Source: Reyranella sp.
GTDB taxonomy: Bacteria > Pseudomonadota > Alphaproteobacteria > Reyranellales > Reyranellaceae
DNA: 64,000 nt
Direction of reading: 5' to 3'
Assembly (NCBI RefSeq): GCF_030651995.1
Contig: NZ_JAUSBN010000055.1
Span: 62,001 to 126,000 of the forward strand
Program-made: the position numbers and the translations under genes
Notes under the pieces: model-generated
Database searches by the model: none
Told to the model about the DNA's origin: nothing
The model's input: only the letters and a program-made list of their open reading frames with translations
Shown here: in pieces, positions 7,712 through 16,583 of the stretch
Position numbering within the stretch: position 1 is the first letter of the stretch
Layout of the letters: each line of letters begins with the position of its first letter

Positions 7712-9085
7712 CTAGACGATGCGCGACGCGTAAGCGGGCGACTTCAATGCGACGACCAGCACGTCCAGCGCCGCCACGAGGTCAGCGCGGCTGCGCGCCG
7801 CGCCCAGCGCGATTCGAATCGCGTGCTCCGGCTCGCCATCGACGCTGAAACTGTCGCTTGTAACCACGGCCAGCCCCTGTCGCTGAACGTGCGCCGCAAA
7901 TTCCGCGCGGGTCCACGTGGCCGGCAGTCTCAGCCACACGTGAAGCCCCCTGGAGCTGGCGGCGTAGCTCTGGCCCGACAGCGCCTTGATCGTCAGAGCC
8001 TGTCTTGCCGCAGCCTCCGCGGCGACAGCCGACACGATGGCGTCGGCGCTGCCGTCGGTGAACCAGCGCGAGACCAGCGCAACCATCAGCGGCGCGGGCA
8101 TCTGCGACACCGTGCGCAAGGCATTGGCAATCCCCGACGCGGCGGCACGATCTGGCGCCAGCACATGGGCGACGCGCAAACCGGGGGCCATACACTTCGA
8201 CAGCGTCATCGCGAGATAGCTGCGCTCGGGGATGAGCGTCGAAATCGGCAGGGCCTTCGGCTCGAAACTTCCATAAGCGTCGTCCTCGATCAGCATCAGA
8301 TCGTGACGACGAATGGCTGCCGCAAGCTCCCCGCGACGTTCTGGACCGATCGTCGTAGTCGTCGGATTGTGAATCGTCGGCAGAAGATAGACCGCCCTGG
8401 GTGCGTGCAGACGGCAGGCTTCCTCGAGCGCCTGCGGGACCATGCCCTCACTGTCAGAAGCCACGCCGACGAGACGCACGCCGAGCGATGCGGCGGCCGA
8501 CCTGAAGCCCGGATAGGTGAGCCTGTCGGAGAGCACGACGTCGCCCGGCCGCGTCATCGCCAGAAGCAGCGCCACCAGCGCGCTCTGGGTGCCAGGAGAG
8601 ATGACGAGCCGGTCCGCCTCGATCGTGGGAACACGACGCCGCAGCCACTCGGCCGCAATACCACGGTCGACCGCGCTGCCACCCGCCTGCTGGTAACTCA
8701 GGAGATCGGCGAAGCCATGTTCACGTTGCAGGGCCGCCAGCCCCCGCATGATGCGACCTTCGAGATCGGCCTCGATGGGCGACGGCGGCAGGTTCATCGA
8801 CAGGTCGACGTCGATGCCGGCAGCGGTGCGGGCGGCCGGCCGGGTGCGGTTCTCCGCAACGAAAGTCCCCTGCCCCACCTTTGCATCGGTGAGGCCGCGG
8901 CGGCGCGCCTCGTTGTAGGCGCGCGTCACCGTCGTCAGGTCGACGTTCAATGTTCTGGCGAGGGCCCGATGGGTCGGCAGCCGCTGGCCGCGATGCAGGC
9001 GGCCGGAGGCGATATCGCGCTCAAGCGCGTCGACGATGCCCTCGTAGACCGGCCCGACAGTCTCGAGTGTAGGGCTCCAATCCAT
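7712..9085 (-). CDS. MocR-type GntR/aminotransferase-fold transcriptional regulator
   Basis: 457 residues: N-terminal GntR winged helix (about residues 12-76, GRLHRGQRLPTHRALARTL and VTRAYNEARRRGL) joined to a fold-type I aminotransferase domain with the PLP lysine in TLSKCMAPGLR and the IEDDAYG aspartate loop. MocR proteins bind PLP and sense amino acids, B6 vitamers or related ligands. ATG at 9085 follows AGGAGAG; longer frames upstream run into the divergent gene. It precedes cioA by 10 bases on the same strand and is divergent from the DUF983 gene; repeats in the shared promoter probably serve autoregulation. Confidence 0.92.
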   Translation of the reverse strand: MDWSPTLETVGPVYEGIVDALERDIASGRLHRGQRLPTHRALARTLNVDLTTVTRAYNEARRRGLTDAKVGQGTFVAENRTRPAARTAAGIDVDLSMNLPPSPIEADLEGRIMRGLAALQREHGFADLLSYQQAGGSAVDRGIAAEWLRRRVPTIEADRLVISPGTQSALVALLLAMTRPGDVVLSDRLTYPGFRSAAASLGVRLVGVASDSEGMVPQALEEACRLHAPRAVYLLPTIHNPTTTTIGPERRGELAAAIRRHDLMLIEDDAYGSFEPKALPISTLIPERSYLAMTLSKCMAPGLRVAHVLAPDRAAASGIANALRTVSQMPAPLMVALVSRWFTDGSADAIVSAVAAEAAARQALTIKALSGQSYAASSRGLHVWLRLPATWTRAEFAAHVQRQGLAVVTSDSFSVDGEPEHAIRIALGAARSRADLVAALDVLVVALKSPAYASRIV

Positions 9086-9134
9086 ACAATATCTCTCCTT
9101 GTCCTTGAATGTATGGCTCCCCGTATGGATATAC
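9082..9134. promoter_or_regulatory. repeats in the mocR/DUF983 divergent promoter, likely MocR operator
   Basis: Within 53 bases are CCATACA (9082-9088), its inverted copy TGTATGG (9110-9116) and GTATGGATATAC (9123-9134). The GTATGG core of the last two is repeated in the same orientation exactly 12 bases apart, and the third element is itself a palindrome (GTAT-N4-ATAC). MocR regulators commonly bind direct repeats beside their own genes. The first repeat overlaps the mocR start codon. The region is distinctly AT-richer than its surroundings. Confidence 0.5.
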
Positions 9135-9159
9135 AAGCCGACAATCGATGGAGGACATG

Positions 9160-9546
9160 ATGGCTGGGAAGGGTGGGCTTTATCTTTGGCGGGGCATACT
9201 CGGACGCTGCCCGGCCTGTGGCGAAGGCAAGCTGTTCCGTGCCTTCGTGAAGGTCGCCGATCAATGCCCGGCCTGCGGCGAGGACCTGCACCATCATCGC
9301 GCCGACGATTTCCCGGCCTATCTGACGATCTTCCTGGTCGGCCATCTGGTCGTGCCACTCGCGATGTATGTCGAGATCGCCTACCAGCCGTCCTACTGGT
9401 TCCACACCGCCGTGTGGACGCCGCTCGTAATCATCCTGTCGATCGGCCTGCTTCAGCCGATCAAGGGCATGATCGTCGCGTTGCAGTGGCACATGGGCAT
9501 GCACGGCTTCGCCGCGGCGAAGCAGGCCCGCGCCGAATACTGTTAG
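9160..9546 (+). CDS. DUF983 zinc-ribbon membrane protein
   Basis: About 128 residues. Two CPACG knuckles about 22 residues apart near the N-terminus form a zinc ribbon, with a HHH cluster next to it, then two transmembrane helices (YLTIFLVGHLVVPLAMYVEIAY and WTPLVIILSIGLLQPIKGMIV). This is the DUF983 architecture; its function is unknown, and members often sit near respiratory genes. Three in-frame ATGs lie close together; GGAGG at 9150-9154 best fits the ATG at 9160. The stop overlaps the convergent asparaginase stop by four bases (TTAG). Confidence 0.8.
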   Translation: MAGKGGLYLWRGILGRCPACGEGKLFRAFVKVADQCPACGEDLHHHRADDFPAYLTIFLVGHLVVPLAMYVEIAYQPSYWFHTAVWTPLVIILSIGLLQPIKGMIVALQWHMGMHGFAAAKQARAEYC

Positions 9547-10562
9547 CCAAAAGCCTCGAAGACGTCGGCAATCGCCGATCGATCGAGCCCGGCGCGCAGG
9601 CAGGTCTGGAGAAGTACGCGCGCCTTCAGCGGATTGAGGCGGCCCCCCCAGATGAGGCCGGCCTTGCGCAGGGCGATCTCGGAGCTGGGACCGCCATAGG
9701 TCTGACGCAGCAGCGGCCCGCCGCCGGCACGCGGCGACACGACGGTCGGAATGATCTCGGCCAGTTGTCCGACGAGCGAGGCGACCCGCTCGGGAACGTG
9801 ACCGCCGCCCATCGCGCCGACGACGACGCCGCGATAGCCGAGCTGGTCGCGATGATCGACCATCGCCTCGAGGATGTAGCCCGGCTCGTCGAGTCCCAGC
9901 CAGAGCAGAGCCACCGGCTGCTCCCGCCCCTCCGACGCTCCGCCCAGCCGCTTTCGCGCGGCCTCGATCGGGCCTCGCACCGGCAGCGACAGCGGCACGA
10001 CCCTGTCCTCGACCAGCGCCGCCAGCGGGCCGGTCTGCGGCGAGGCAAAAGCATTGAGCCGCGTCGGGTGGATCTTCAGCACGTCGGACGCCGCATAGAT
10101 CTCGTCCAGCATCACGGCCACGACGCCCAGCGCCTTCGCCTGCGTCTTCACCCACGGATCGCAGGCGACGCGCACGGCGGCGAGCAGGTTGCCCGGACCG
10201 TCCGGCGAGGTGAGCGCGGGATTGCGCATCGCCGCCGTCACGATGACGGGAATGTCGCGCTCGACCATCAGGTCGAGCAGGAAGCACGTCTCCTCCAGCG
10301 TGTCGGTGCCCTGCGTCACCACCACGCCGTCGACGTCGAGGCTCATGATCCTGTTCGCGAGCGCATGCATCTGGTCGAAGGACAGCGAATGGCTGCCGAC
10401 CCTCGACACCGTTTCGGCGCGAATGTCGGCGAGCCCGGCCAGCAGTGGCACCGCAGCGACAAGATCGTCGGCGCCCAGCCCCATCTGCATCGCGCCCGAC
10501 GCATCCGGTGCCGTCGCGATGGTGCCGCCGAGGGCCAGGATCTGGATACGCGGAAGGGTCAT
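9543..10562 (-). CDS. asparaginase / glutaminase family protein
   Basis: 339 residues with both asparaginase signatures: LALGGTIATA with nucleophile Thr14, and VVTQGTDTLEET with Thr86-Asp87, followed by TSPDGPGN and the KIHPTRLNAF segment. It hydrolyses asparagine or a related amide. No signal peptide is evident, so a cytoplasmic enzyme is likely although type II members are periplasmic. The ATG overlaps the stop of the upstream secreted-protein gene as ATGA, indicating coupled translation. Confidence 0.93.
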   Translation of the reverse strand: MTLPRIQILALGGTIATAPDASGAMQMGLGADDLVAAVPLLAGLADIRAETVSRVGSHSLSFDQMHALANRIMSLDVDGVVVTQGTDTLEETCFLLDLMVERDIPVIVTAAMRNPALTSPDGPGNLLAAVRVACDPWVKTQAKALGVVAVMLDEIYAASDVLKIHPTRLNAFASPQTGPLAALVEDRVVPLSLPVRGPIEAARKRLGGASEGREQPVALLWLGLDEPGYILEAMVDHRDQLGYRGVVVGAMGGGHVPERVASLVGQLAEIIPTVVSPRAGGGPLLRQTYGGPSSEIALRKAGLIWGGRLNPLKARVLLQTCLRAGLDRSAIADVFEAFG

Positions 10563-11086
10563 GACAGGAGCCTCAGGGAACGGAAGAAGCGCTCGGCCTC
10601 CGGGGCGCGCATCGCATCGGCCGGCGCGAGATAGCCCAGCGAGACGTATTGGCGGCCCTTCAGCACGACGAGCTGCCGAAGCGCATTGCCACCCGCCAGT
10701 GGTCCGGTCGATTCGACGGCCGACGCGCCCTGCACCGTCTTCCAGTCGACGCTGGTCCATTTTCCACCGGCGAGGCGCTGCGCGCGATCGTCGAGCGCGG
10801 ACTGAAGGTTGAGCTTCGGCTGCCGCACGTCGACATCGGCGGGAAAGAGTGCGCTCTGCGCCACGAACGAGAGGCGGCGATACTCGAGACTGTAGGAGTG
10901 ATAGACGAAGGGCGTGCCGCCGGCCGACACCGTATCGAGTACCTTGTAGACCGGCGCGCCCGGCATCTCGACGAAGAACGACTTGTCGGCGCCTTCGACC
11001 GGAAACCAGGAAGCCGATTGCGCCGCGGCATCGGCCGCGAGCAGAACCACCGGCAGGGCGAGGAACGAGCGTCGAGAGGCGCTCAT
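10559..11086 (-). CDS. secreted protein of unknown function
   Basis: 175 residues with a twin-arginine-like signal peptide (SRRSFLALPVVLLAADAAAQ, cleavage near residue 23). The mature part is a mixed alpha/beta sequence with no motif I recognise; a similar layout occurs in small periplasmic proteins of Alphaproteobacteria. It is coupled on both sides: its ATG overlaps the hydantoinase-B stop and its stop overlaps the asparaginase start as ATGA. That places it in one operon with two amide-hydrolysing enzymes. Confidence 0.65.
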   Translation of the reverse strand: MSASRRSFLALPVVLLAADAAAQSASWFPVEGADKSFFVEMPGAPVYKVLDTVSAGGTPFVYHSYSLEYRRLSFVAQSALFPADVDVRQPKLNLQSALDDRAQRLAGGKWTSVDWKTVQGASAVESTGPLAGGNALRQLVVLKGRQYVSLGYLAPADAMRAPEAERFFRSLRLLS

Positions 11087-12780
11087 TCGGCAGCCTGCGC
11101 CGGGCCGAATTTCTCGCGCGCTTCCGCCGCGCTGTAGTAGCCGCGCGCCACGTCTCGGGCGACCGCCTCGGCGCTACGCTTCGCCGGATCGCCGAAGCCG
11201 CCACCGCCCGGCGTCGAGACCCGCACCACGTCGCCGACGCCGATCTCGATGTCCTGATCCTTGGAAATATGCGGCGGGTGATAGGCCTTGCCGCCCTGAT
11301 CGACCTGCACCGTATTGGTGCCGCCGGCGCTGCCGCCCAGCGCGCCCTGCGGACCGGTGCGGCCATGATCCATCACCATCGAGACGCGCGCCTCGCCGCG
11401 CCGCAGCTTGATGGCGTAGTTGATGCCGAAGCCGCCGCGGAACTCGCCGGCGCCGCCGGAGCCTTCGCGCAGGGAAAACTCCTCGAACAGCACGGGGTAG
11501 AACTGCTCCAGCACCTCGACCGGCGGCATCTTGGAAATGCCAATGGTCGAGCAGCCGTTGCTCAAGCCATCGCCGCCCTGGAAGCCGCCGTAACCGCCGC
11601 CGGTAAACAGATACATGATGTAGTTGCGCTTGCGCTCCGGATCGTAGCCGCCGATGCCGAGATTGCCGGAGGTTCCGGCGGGCGCGGCGAACAGCAGGTC
11701 GGGAATGGCCTTGGTGAGCGCCGCGAACACCGCCTCGGCGATGCGCTGGCTCACCTCGGCCGCACAGCCCGATACCGGCCGCGGATACTTCGCATACAGG
11801 AAGGTCCCCTCGGGCTCGACGATGCGCAGCGGCTCGAAGGTGCCGGCATTGATCGGCACGTCGGGAAAGATGTGCTTCACCGCGAGATAGATGGCCGACT
11901 TCGTCGTGGCGATCACGCTGTTCATCGGACCGCGACAGGGCGGGCTCGATCCGGTCATGTCGAAGGTGAGCTCGTCGCCCTTCTTCGTGATCTTTATCCT
12001 GATCGTGAGCGGCTCGTCCACGACGCCATCGCTGTCGACCTGCGAGGTGCCTTCGTACACGCCGTCGGGAATGTCGGCGATCTTGGCGCGCATCTGCCGT
12101 TCGGCGCGGTGGCGCATCTCCGCGATCGCGGATCGCACCACGTCGGCGCCGTAGCGATCGATCAGGTCGGTGAGCCGCACCTCGCCGGTGGTGAGCGCGG
12201 CCGCCTGCGCCTTGATGTCACCGATGCGCTGGTCGGCGATGCGGATGTTGGACATGATGATGGACAGGATCTCCTGGTCCATCTCGCCCTTCTTGAAGAA
12301 TTTCACGGGTGGCAGGCGCAAGCCCTCCTGCTCGACCTCCGTCGCGCTGGCGGAGAAACCGCCCGGCACCATCCCGCCGACATCCGGCCAGTGCCCGGTA
12401 TTGGCCAGCCAGGCGAACAGCTCGCCCTTGTAGAAGAACGGCTTGACGAAGCGCACGTCCATCAGATGCGTGCCGCCGAGATAAGGATCGTTGACGATGA
12501 ACACGTCGCCCGGATCGACCCTGCCGGCATAGTGCGTCTTGACCCTCTCGATCACCGCGCGGGTGGAAAATTGCATGGTGCCGACGAAGACCGGCAGGCC
12601 GAGTTCGCCCTGGGCGATCAGCGAGCCGTCGACGGTGTCGTAGATGCCGTCGGAGCGGTCCATGCCTTCGGAGATCACCGGCGAGAAGGCGGCGCGCACG
12701 AAGGCCAGGTCCATCTCGTTGCAGACCTGGACCAGGCCGTTCTGGATGACTGTCAATGTGACGGGATCGAGGTTCGACAT
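11083..12780 (-). CDS. hydantoinase B / oxoprolinase family protein
   Basis: 565 residues. Family features are the N-terminal LDPVTLTVIQNGLVQVCNEM, NDPYLGGTHLMDV around residue 110, FEPLRIVEPEGTFL and the glycine-rich C-terminal STPGGGGFGDP. HyuB subunits act with HyuA in ATP-dependent hydrolysis of N-methylhydantoins, 5-oxoproline or related rings, or in acetone-carboxylase-like reactions. The start at 12780 (MSNLDPV) matches the second HyuB in this window (54597). No hyuA is adjacent: the divergent neighbour is a CoxL-like gene, so this copy is an orphan B subunit heading an operon with the secreted protein and asparaginase. Confidence 0.88.
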   Translation of the reverse strand: MSNLDPVTLTVIQNGLVQVCNEMDLAFVRAAFSPVISEGMDRSDGIYDTVDGSLIAQGELGLPVFVGTMQFSTRAVIERVKTHYAGRVDPGDVFIVNDPYLGGTHLMDVRFVKPFFYKGELFAWLANTGHWPDVGGMVPGGFSASATEVEQEGLRLPPVKFFKKGEMDQEILSIIMSNIRIADQRIGDIKAQAAALTTGEVRLTDLIDRYGADVVRSAIAEMRHRAERQMRAKIADIPDGVYEGTSQVDSDGVVDEPLTIRIKITKKGDELTFDMTGSSPPCRGPMNSVIATTKSAIYLAVKHIFPDVPINAGTFEPLRIVEPEGTFLYAKYPRPVSGCAAEVSQRIAEAVFAALTKAIPDLLFAAPAGTSGNLGIGGYDPERKRNYIMYLFTGGGYGGFQGGDGLSNGCSTIGISKMPPVEVLEQFYPVLFEEFSLREGSGGAGEFRGGFGINYAIKLRRGEARVSMVMDHGRTGPQGALGGSAGGTNTVQVDQGGKAYHPPHISKDQDIEIGVGDVVRVSTPGGGGFGDPAKRSAEAVARDVARGYYSAAEAREKFGPAQAAE

Positions 12781-12859
12781 GTCCGAATCACTAGCACAGC
12801 CCATGCCTCACTGCGCTATGATGCCGTTCAAATCCCCCACTTTTGGAAGCAGAATTCCC

Positions 12860-15196
12860 ATGAACGCGCCCCTTGATGCGGACAATCTCGATTTGATGAA
12901 ATTTGGCGTCGGCCAGCCGGTACCGCGCCAGGAAGACCCGACCCTGCTGCAGGGCCAGGGCCGCTACACCGACGACATCAACCTCCCGGGCCAGGCCTAT
13001 GCGGTGATGGTACGCAGCCAGGTGGCGCACGGGCTGCTCAAGGGCATCGACGCCGAGGAGGCGCGCGGCATGCCGGGCGTGCTCGGCATCTGGACCGGCG
13101 CGGACCTCAACGCTGCGGGCTACGGCGCGCTGAAGACGGTGATGATGGTGCCCAATCGCGACGGCTCGCAGATGAAGACGCCGACGCGCTATTCGCTCGC
13201 CACCGACAAGGTGCGCTTCGTCGGCGATCCGGTGGCCTTCGTCGTCGCCGAGACCCAGGCGCAGGCACGCGATGCGGCCGAGGCGGTCGTGCTCGACATA
13301 GAAGCTCTGCCCGCCGTGACCGAGGCGCGCGCCGCCGCTCAGCCCGGCGCGCCGACCGTGTTCGACGACGTCCCGGACAATGTCTGCGCCGACTTCCAGT
13401 TCGGCGACAATGCGAAAGTCGCCGAGGCGTTCGCCAGAGCCGCACACGTGACCAAACTGCATCTCGTCAGCAACCGCATCGTCGTCTGCGCCATGGAGCC
13501 GCGCACGGCGATCGGCCACTACGACAAGGAGACGGATCGCTCGACGCTCCATGCCGGCTGCCAGGGGGTGTTCGGCCTCAAGAACCAGATGGCCGCCCTG
13601 CTCGGCATCAAGCCCGCGCAGATGCGCGTCGTCACCGGCAATGTCGGCGGCTCGTTCGGCATGAAGGGCTCGCCCTATCCGGAATATGCCGGCCTCTTCC
13701 ATGCCTCGAAGATCCTCGGCCGTCCGGTGAAGTGGACCGACGACCGCTCCGGCAGCTTCCTCAGCGACCAGCATGGGCGCGACCACGATTTCGACGCCGA
13801 GCTGGCCCTCGACAAGGACGGCACCTTCCTCGCCGTGCGCCTCAAGGGCTACGCGAACCTCGGCGCCTATCTCTCGAACGTCGGCGCGGCCATGGGCGCG
13901 CTGGGCGTCTCGCGCAATCTGGCCGCGGTCTACCGCACGCCGTTGATCGAGGTGCAGACCAAGGTGGCCTTCACCCACACCTCGCCGATCGGCGCCTATC
14001 GCGGCGCCGGCCGGCCCGAGGCCAACTATTTCATGGAACGGCTGATCACCACCGCCGCCCGCGAGATGGGCCTCGACCAGATGGAGATGCGCCGGCGCAA
14101 CCACATCAAACCCGAGGAAATGCCTTACAAGACCGCGTCGGGCACGACCTATGACAGCGGCGAGTTCACCGTGCTGCTCGACAAGGCGCTGGAGCTGGCC
14201 GACGTGGCGGGCTTCGAGGCGCGCAAGGCGGAGAGCGCCAAGCGCGGCAAGCTGCGCGGCCTCGGCATCGGCGACTATCTCGAAGTGACGGCGCCGCCCA
14301 CGAACGAGATGGGCGGGCTGCGCTTCGAGGAGAATGGCGACGTCACGATCATCACCGGCACGCTGGACTACGGCCAGGGCCACTGGTCGGCCTTCGCCCA
14401 GGTCCTGACGACCAAGCTCGGCATCCCGTTCCATCGCATCAAGCTCAAGCAGGGCGACAGCGACCTGCTGATCGCCGGCGGCGGCACCGGCGGCTCCAAG
14501 TCGATCATGGCCTCGGGTGCGGCCATCATGGAAGCGTCGGACAAGGTGATCGAAAAGGGCAAGGAGATCGCGGGAGTCGCGCTCGAAGCCTCAGCCGCCG
14601 ACATCGAGTTCAAGCTCGGCCGCTTCGAGATCGTCGGCACCGACCGCGGCATCGGCATCCTGGAGCTTGCGAGCAAGCTGCGCAGCGGCATGAAGCTGCC
14701 GGAGGGTGTGCCCACCACGCTCGACGTCAGCCATGTCCACGAGGCGGCGCCGTCGGCCTATCCCAACGGCACCCATGTGGCCGAGGTCGAGATTGATCCC
14801 GACACCGGCCATGTCGAGGTCGTGAAGTACACGATGGTGGGCGACTTCGGCACGGTCATCAATCCGCTGCTGGTCGAGGGCCAGAGCCATGGCGGCGTGG
14901 TGCAGGGCATCAGCCAGGCGATCTTCGAGCATGTCGTCTACAGCGAGGAAGGCCAGCCGCTGACCGGCAGTTTCACCGACTATGCGATCCCGCGGGCAGG
15001 CGATGCCCCGTCCTTCACGATCGACTACCACTCGGTGCCGGCCAAGACGAACGTGCTGGGCGCCAAGGGCTGCGGCGAGGCCGGCTGCGCGGGCTCCCTG
15101 CCCTCGGTGATGAACGCCATCTCCGACGCGCTGGGCGGCAAGCACATCAACATGCCGGCGACGCCCGAGCGCGTGTGGGCGGCGCTCAACGGCTGA
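12860..15196 (+). CDS. xanthine dehydrogenase family molybdopterin-binding (CoxL-like) subunit
   Basis: 778 residues: an N-terminal fragment domain (PRQEDPTLLQGQGRYTDD, residues 21-38) and the molybdopterin-binding domain with GNVGGSFGMKG, the active-site loop AYRGAGRPEANYF and the catalytic Glu in KGCGEAG near the C-terminus. The AYRGAGR loop marks a form II/aldehyde-oxidase-like enzyme, not true CO dehydrogenase (AYRCSFR). It hydroxylates a carbon using water. The FAD (CoxM) and 2Fe-2S (CoxS) subunits it would need are not adjacent. The start at 12860 (MNAPLDADN) fits the family better than the upstream extension, which overlaps the divergent gene. Confidence 0.9.
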   Translation: MNAPLDADNLDLMKFGVGQPVPRQEDPTLLQGQGRYTDDINLPGQAYAVMVRSQVAHGLLKGIDAEEARGMPGVLGIWTGADLNAAGYGALKTVMMVPNRDGSQMKTPTRYSLATDKVRFVGDPVAFVVAETQAQARDAAEAVVLDIEALPAVTEARAAAQPGAPTVFDDVPDNVCADFQFGDNAKVAEAFARAAHVTKLHLVSNRIVVCAMEPRTAIGHYDKETDRSTLHAGCQGVFGLKNQMAALLGIKPAQMRVVTGNVGGSFGMKGSPYPEYAGLFHASKILGRPVKWTDDRSGSFLSDQHGRDHDFDAELALDKDGTFLAVRLKGYANLGAYLSNVGAAMGALGVSRNLAAVYRTPLIEVQTKVAFTHTSPIGAYRGAGRPEANYFMERLITTAAREMGLDQMEMRRRNHIKPEEMPYKTASGTTYDSGEFTVLLDKALELADVAGFEARKAESAKRGKLRGLGIGDYLEVTAPPTNEMGGLRFEENGDVTIITGTLDYGQGHWSAFAQVLTTKLGIPFHRIKLKQGDSDLLIAGGGTGGSKSIMASGAAIMEASDKVIEKGKEIAGVALEASAADIEFKLGRFEIVGTDRGIGILELASKLRSGMKLPEGVPTTLDVSHVHEAAPSAYPNGTHVAEVEIDPDTGHVEVVKYTMVGDFGTVINPLLVEGQSHGGVVQGISQAIFEHVVYSEEGQPLTGSFTDYAIPRAGDAPSFTIDYHSVPAKTNVLGAKGCGEAGCAGSLPSVMNAISDALGGKHINMPATPERVWAALNG

Positions 15197-15259
15197 GCGG
15201 CGCCAGCGATGAGTGCGTCCCGTTGGAGAGACGCCGCTGATCGGCTATGAGCAGGCTCG

Positions 15260-16513
15260 ATGAAGCACAAGCGTCTCTGGTTCTCGGGCATCTTCGTGGC
15301 CCTGCTCGTGGCGGTCACGGTGGCCGGGCTCGAACTGCTCAGCTCCCTCGTCGTGCCGCCCTGGCCGTCGCGGGAACTGCGGCCGATCGAGGTTTCAAAC
15401 GCGTCGGTCGCGAGCACGCTGACCGGCACGCAGCCGGTTCCGACCTACAACAGCTGGGGCATGCGCGACCGCGAGCATTCGCTGCAGAAGCCGGCCGGGA
15501 CCTTCCGAACCGTCCTGGTCGGCGACAGTTTCCTCGAAGGCGCGTTCGTCGAAGAATCGGTCGGCATGAAGCTCGAGGAGCTGTGGCGGTCGGAAGGCCA
15601 CCGCGACTGGGAGGTGACCACGCTGGGCATCTCCGCGACGGGTCCCCCTCAATATTACTACCGCATCCGCAACATCGCCTTGTCGCTGCAGCCCGATGCG
15701 CTCGTCCTCATGTTCTTCTCGGGCAACGATTTCGTGTCCGATGCGCTCTCGCCGTGGCGCATTCCGCCGCCCATTGCCGAGCGGCCTCAGCCTTCGTGGC
15801 TGGGTGCGGTGGCACCCCGTCTGACCTGGCTGCTGGTGAACCGTCTGGGCCTCTCGGAGTTCGGGCGCGGCAACAAGGCTCCGCCGGCCGAGGCGCAGAA
15901 GATCATCACGCTGCCGCGTGCCGACCGCCTCGACGCCATGGTCCGGCTGGTCAAGACCTACTACTATCCCGACAAGGACGAGAAGGTCATTCGCGAGATC
16001 CTCTCGCGCGGCGGCGACACGTTCTGGGACCGGCTCGAACCGCGCGACCGCGACGAGGAATACATCCAAGCCTGGTGGCTCGCCAGCATGGTCGACTGGG
16101 AGACCGCCACCTGGACGATCCCCCTGACTCCGGCGGAACTCGAACAGTCGGTGGACAGAAAGGCGATCGCAGCAACCATGACCTGGCTGCTGGGCGCCCG
16201 CGACCTGGCGCGCGAACGCGGCATCGAGTTCGCGGTCGCCCTGGCCCCGGTGGGCATCGTCGATCCCAGCTATGCCGAGTTCTGGGCGCCGTGGCCGAAG
16301 TACATGAGCTATCCGAAACAGCGGGCGCTGATGCACCGCATCCTGCGCAAGGAGCTCGAAGCGCAGGGTATCAAGGTCGTCGACCTCGAGGATGATTTCA
16401 AAGGCGTGCCGAACACCTACCGGGTGTCCGACGGTCACTGGACCGAGCTCGGCACCGAGATCGCCGCCAAGCGCCTTGCGACGGCGCTCGGGAAGATGCG
16501 GGAGGCTCGCTAA
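15260..16513 (+). CDS. SGNH-hydrolase-fold protein with N-terminal membrane anchor
   Basis: 417 residues: one N-terminal transmembrane helix (about residues 7-30), then an SGNH-like domain with LVGDSFLEG (about residues 86-94, nucleophile Ser), FFSGND (about 150) and DGHWTELG near the C-terminus supplying the Asp-His pair. The GDS/GND/DxxH arrangement fits SGNH esterases and polysaccharide O-acetyltransferases of the AlgX/AlgJ kind. The catalytic domain probably faces the periplasm. No polysaccharide gene lies nearby. The last codons and stop lie inside a 30-base palindromic repeat that recurs at 17994. Confidence 0.75.
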   Translation: MKHKRLWFSGIFVALLVAVTVAGLELLSSLVVPPWPSRELRPIEVSNASVASTLTGTQPVPTYNSWGMRDREHSLQKPAGTFRTVLVGDSFLEGAFVEESVGMKLEELWRSEGHRDWEVTTLGISATGPPQYYYRIRNIALSLQPDALVLMFFSGNDFVSDALSPWRIPPPIAERPQPSWLGAVAPRLTWLLVNRLGLSEFGRGNKAPPAEAQKIITLPRADRLDAMVRLVKTYYYPDKDEKVIREILSRGGDTFWDRLEPRDRDEEYIQAWWLASMVDWETATWTIPLTPAELEQSVDRKAIAATMTWLLGARDLARERGIEFAVALAPVGIVDPSYAEFWAPWPKYMSYPKQRALMHRILRKELEAQGIKVVDLEDDFKGVPNTYRVSDGHWTELGTEIAAKRLATALGKMREAR

Positions 16514-16525
16514 AGCCTCCCGCCA
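16496..16525. repeat. 30-bp palindromic repeat, copy 1
   Basis: GGGAGGCT and AGCCTCCC form a hairpin with a short loop; the element contains the last codons and stop of the SGNH gene. A copy differing at two loop bases lies at 17994-18023, so the two flank the monooxygenase gene. There is no T-tract. Confidence 0.65.
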
Positions 16526-16583
16526 AAAGCAGAACGAGGCCCTATACCTCGACAGGCTGAAGTCGCTGCGCTACCCCGGCGCG

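Noticed and set aside
12860-15196. Assignment as carbon monoxide dehydrogenase large subunit
   Set aside because: The active-site loop reads AYRGAGR, not AYRCSFR, and no coxM or coxS is adjacent.
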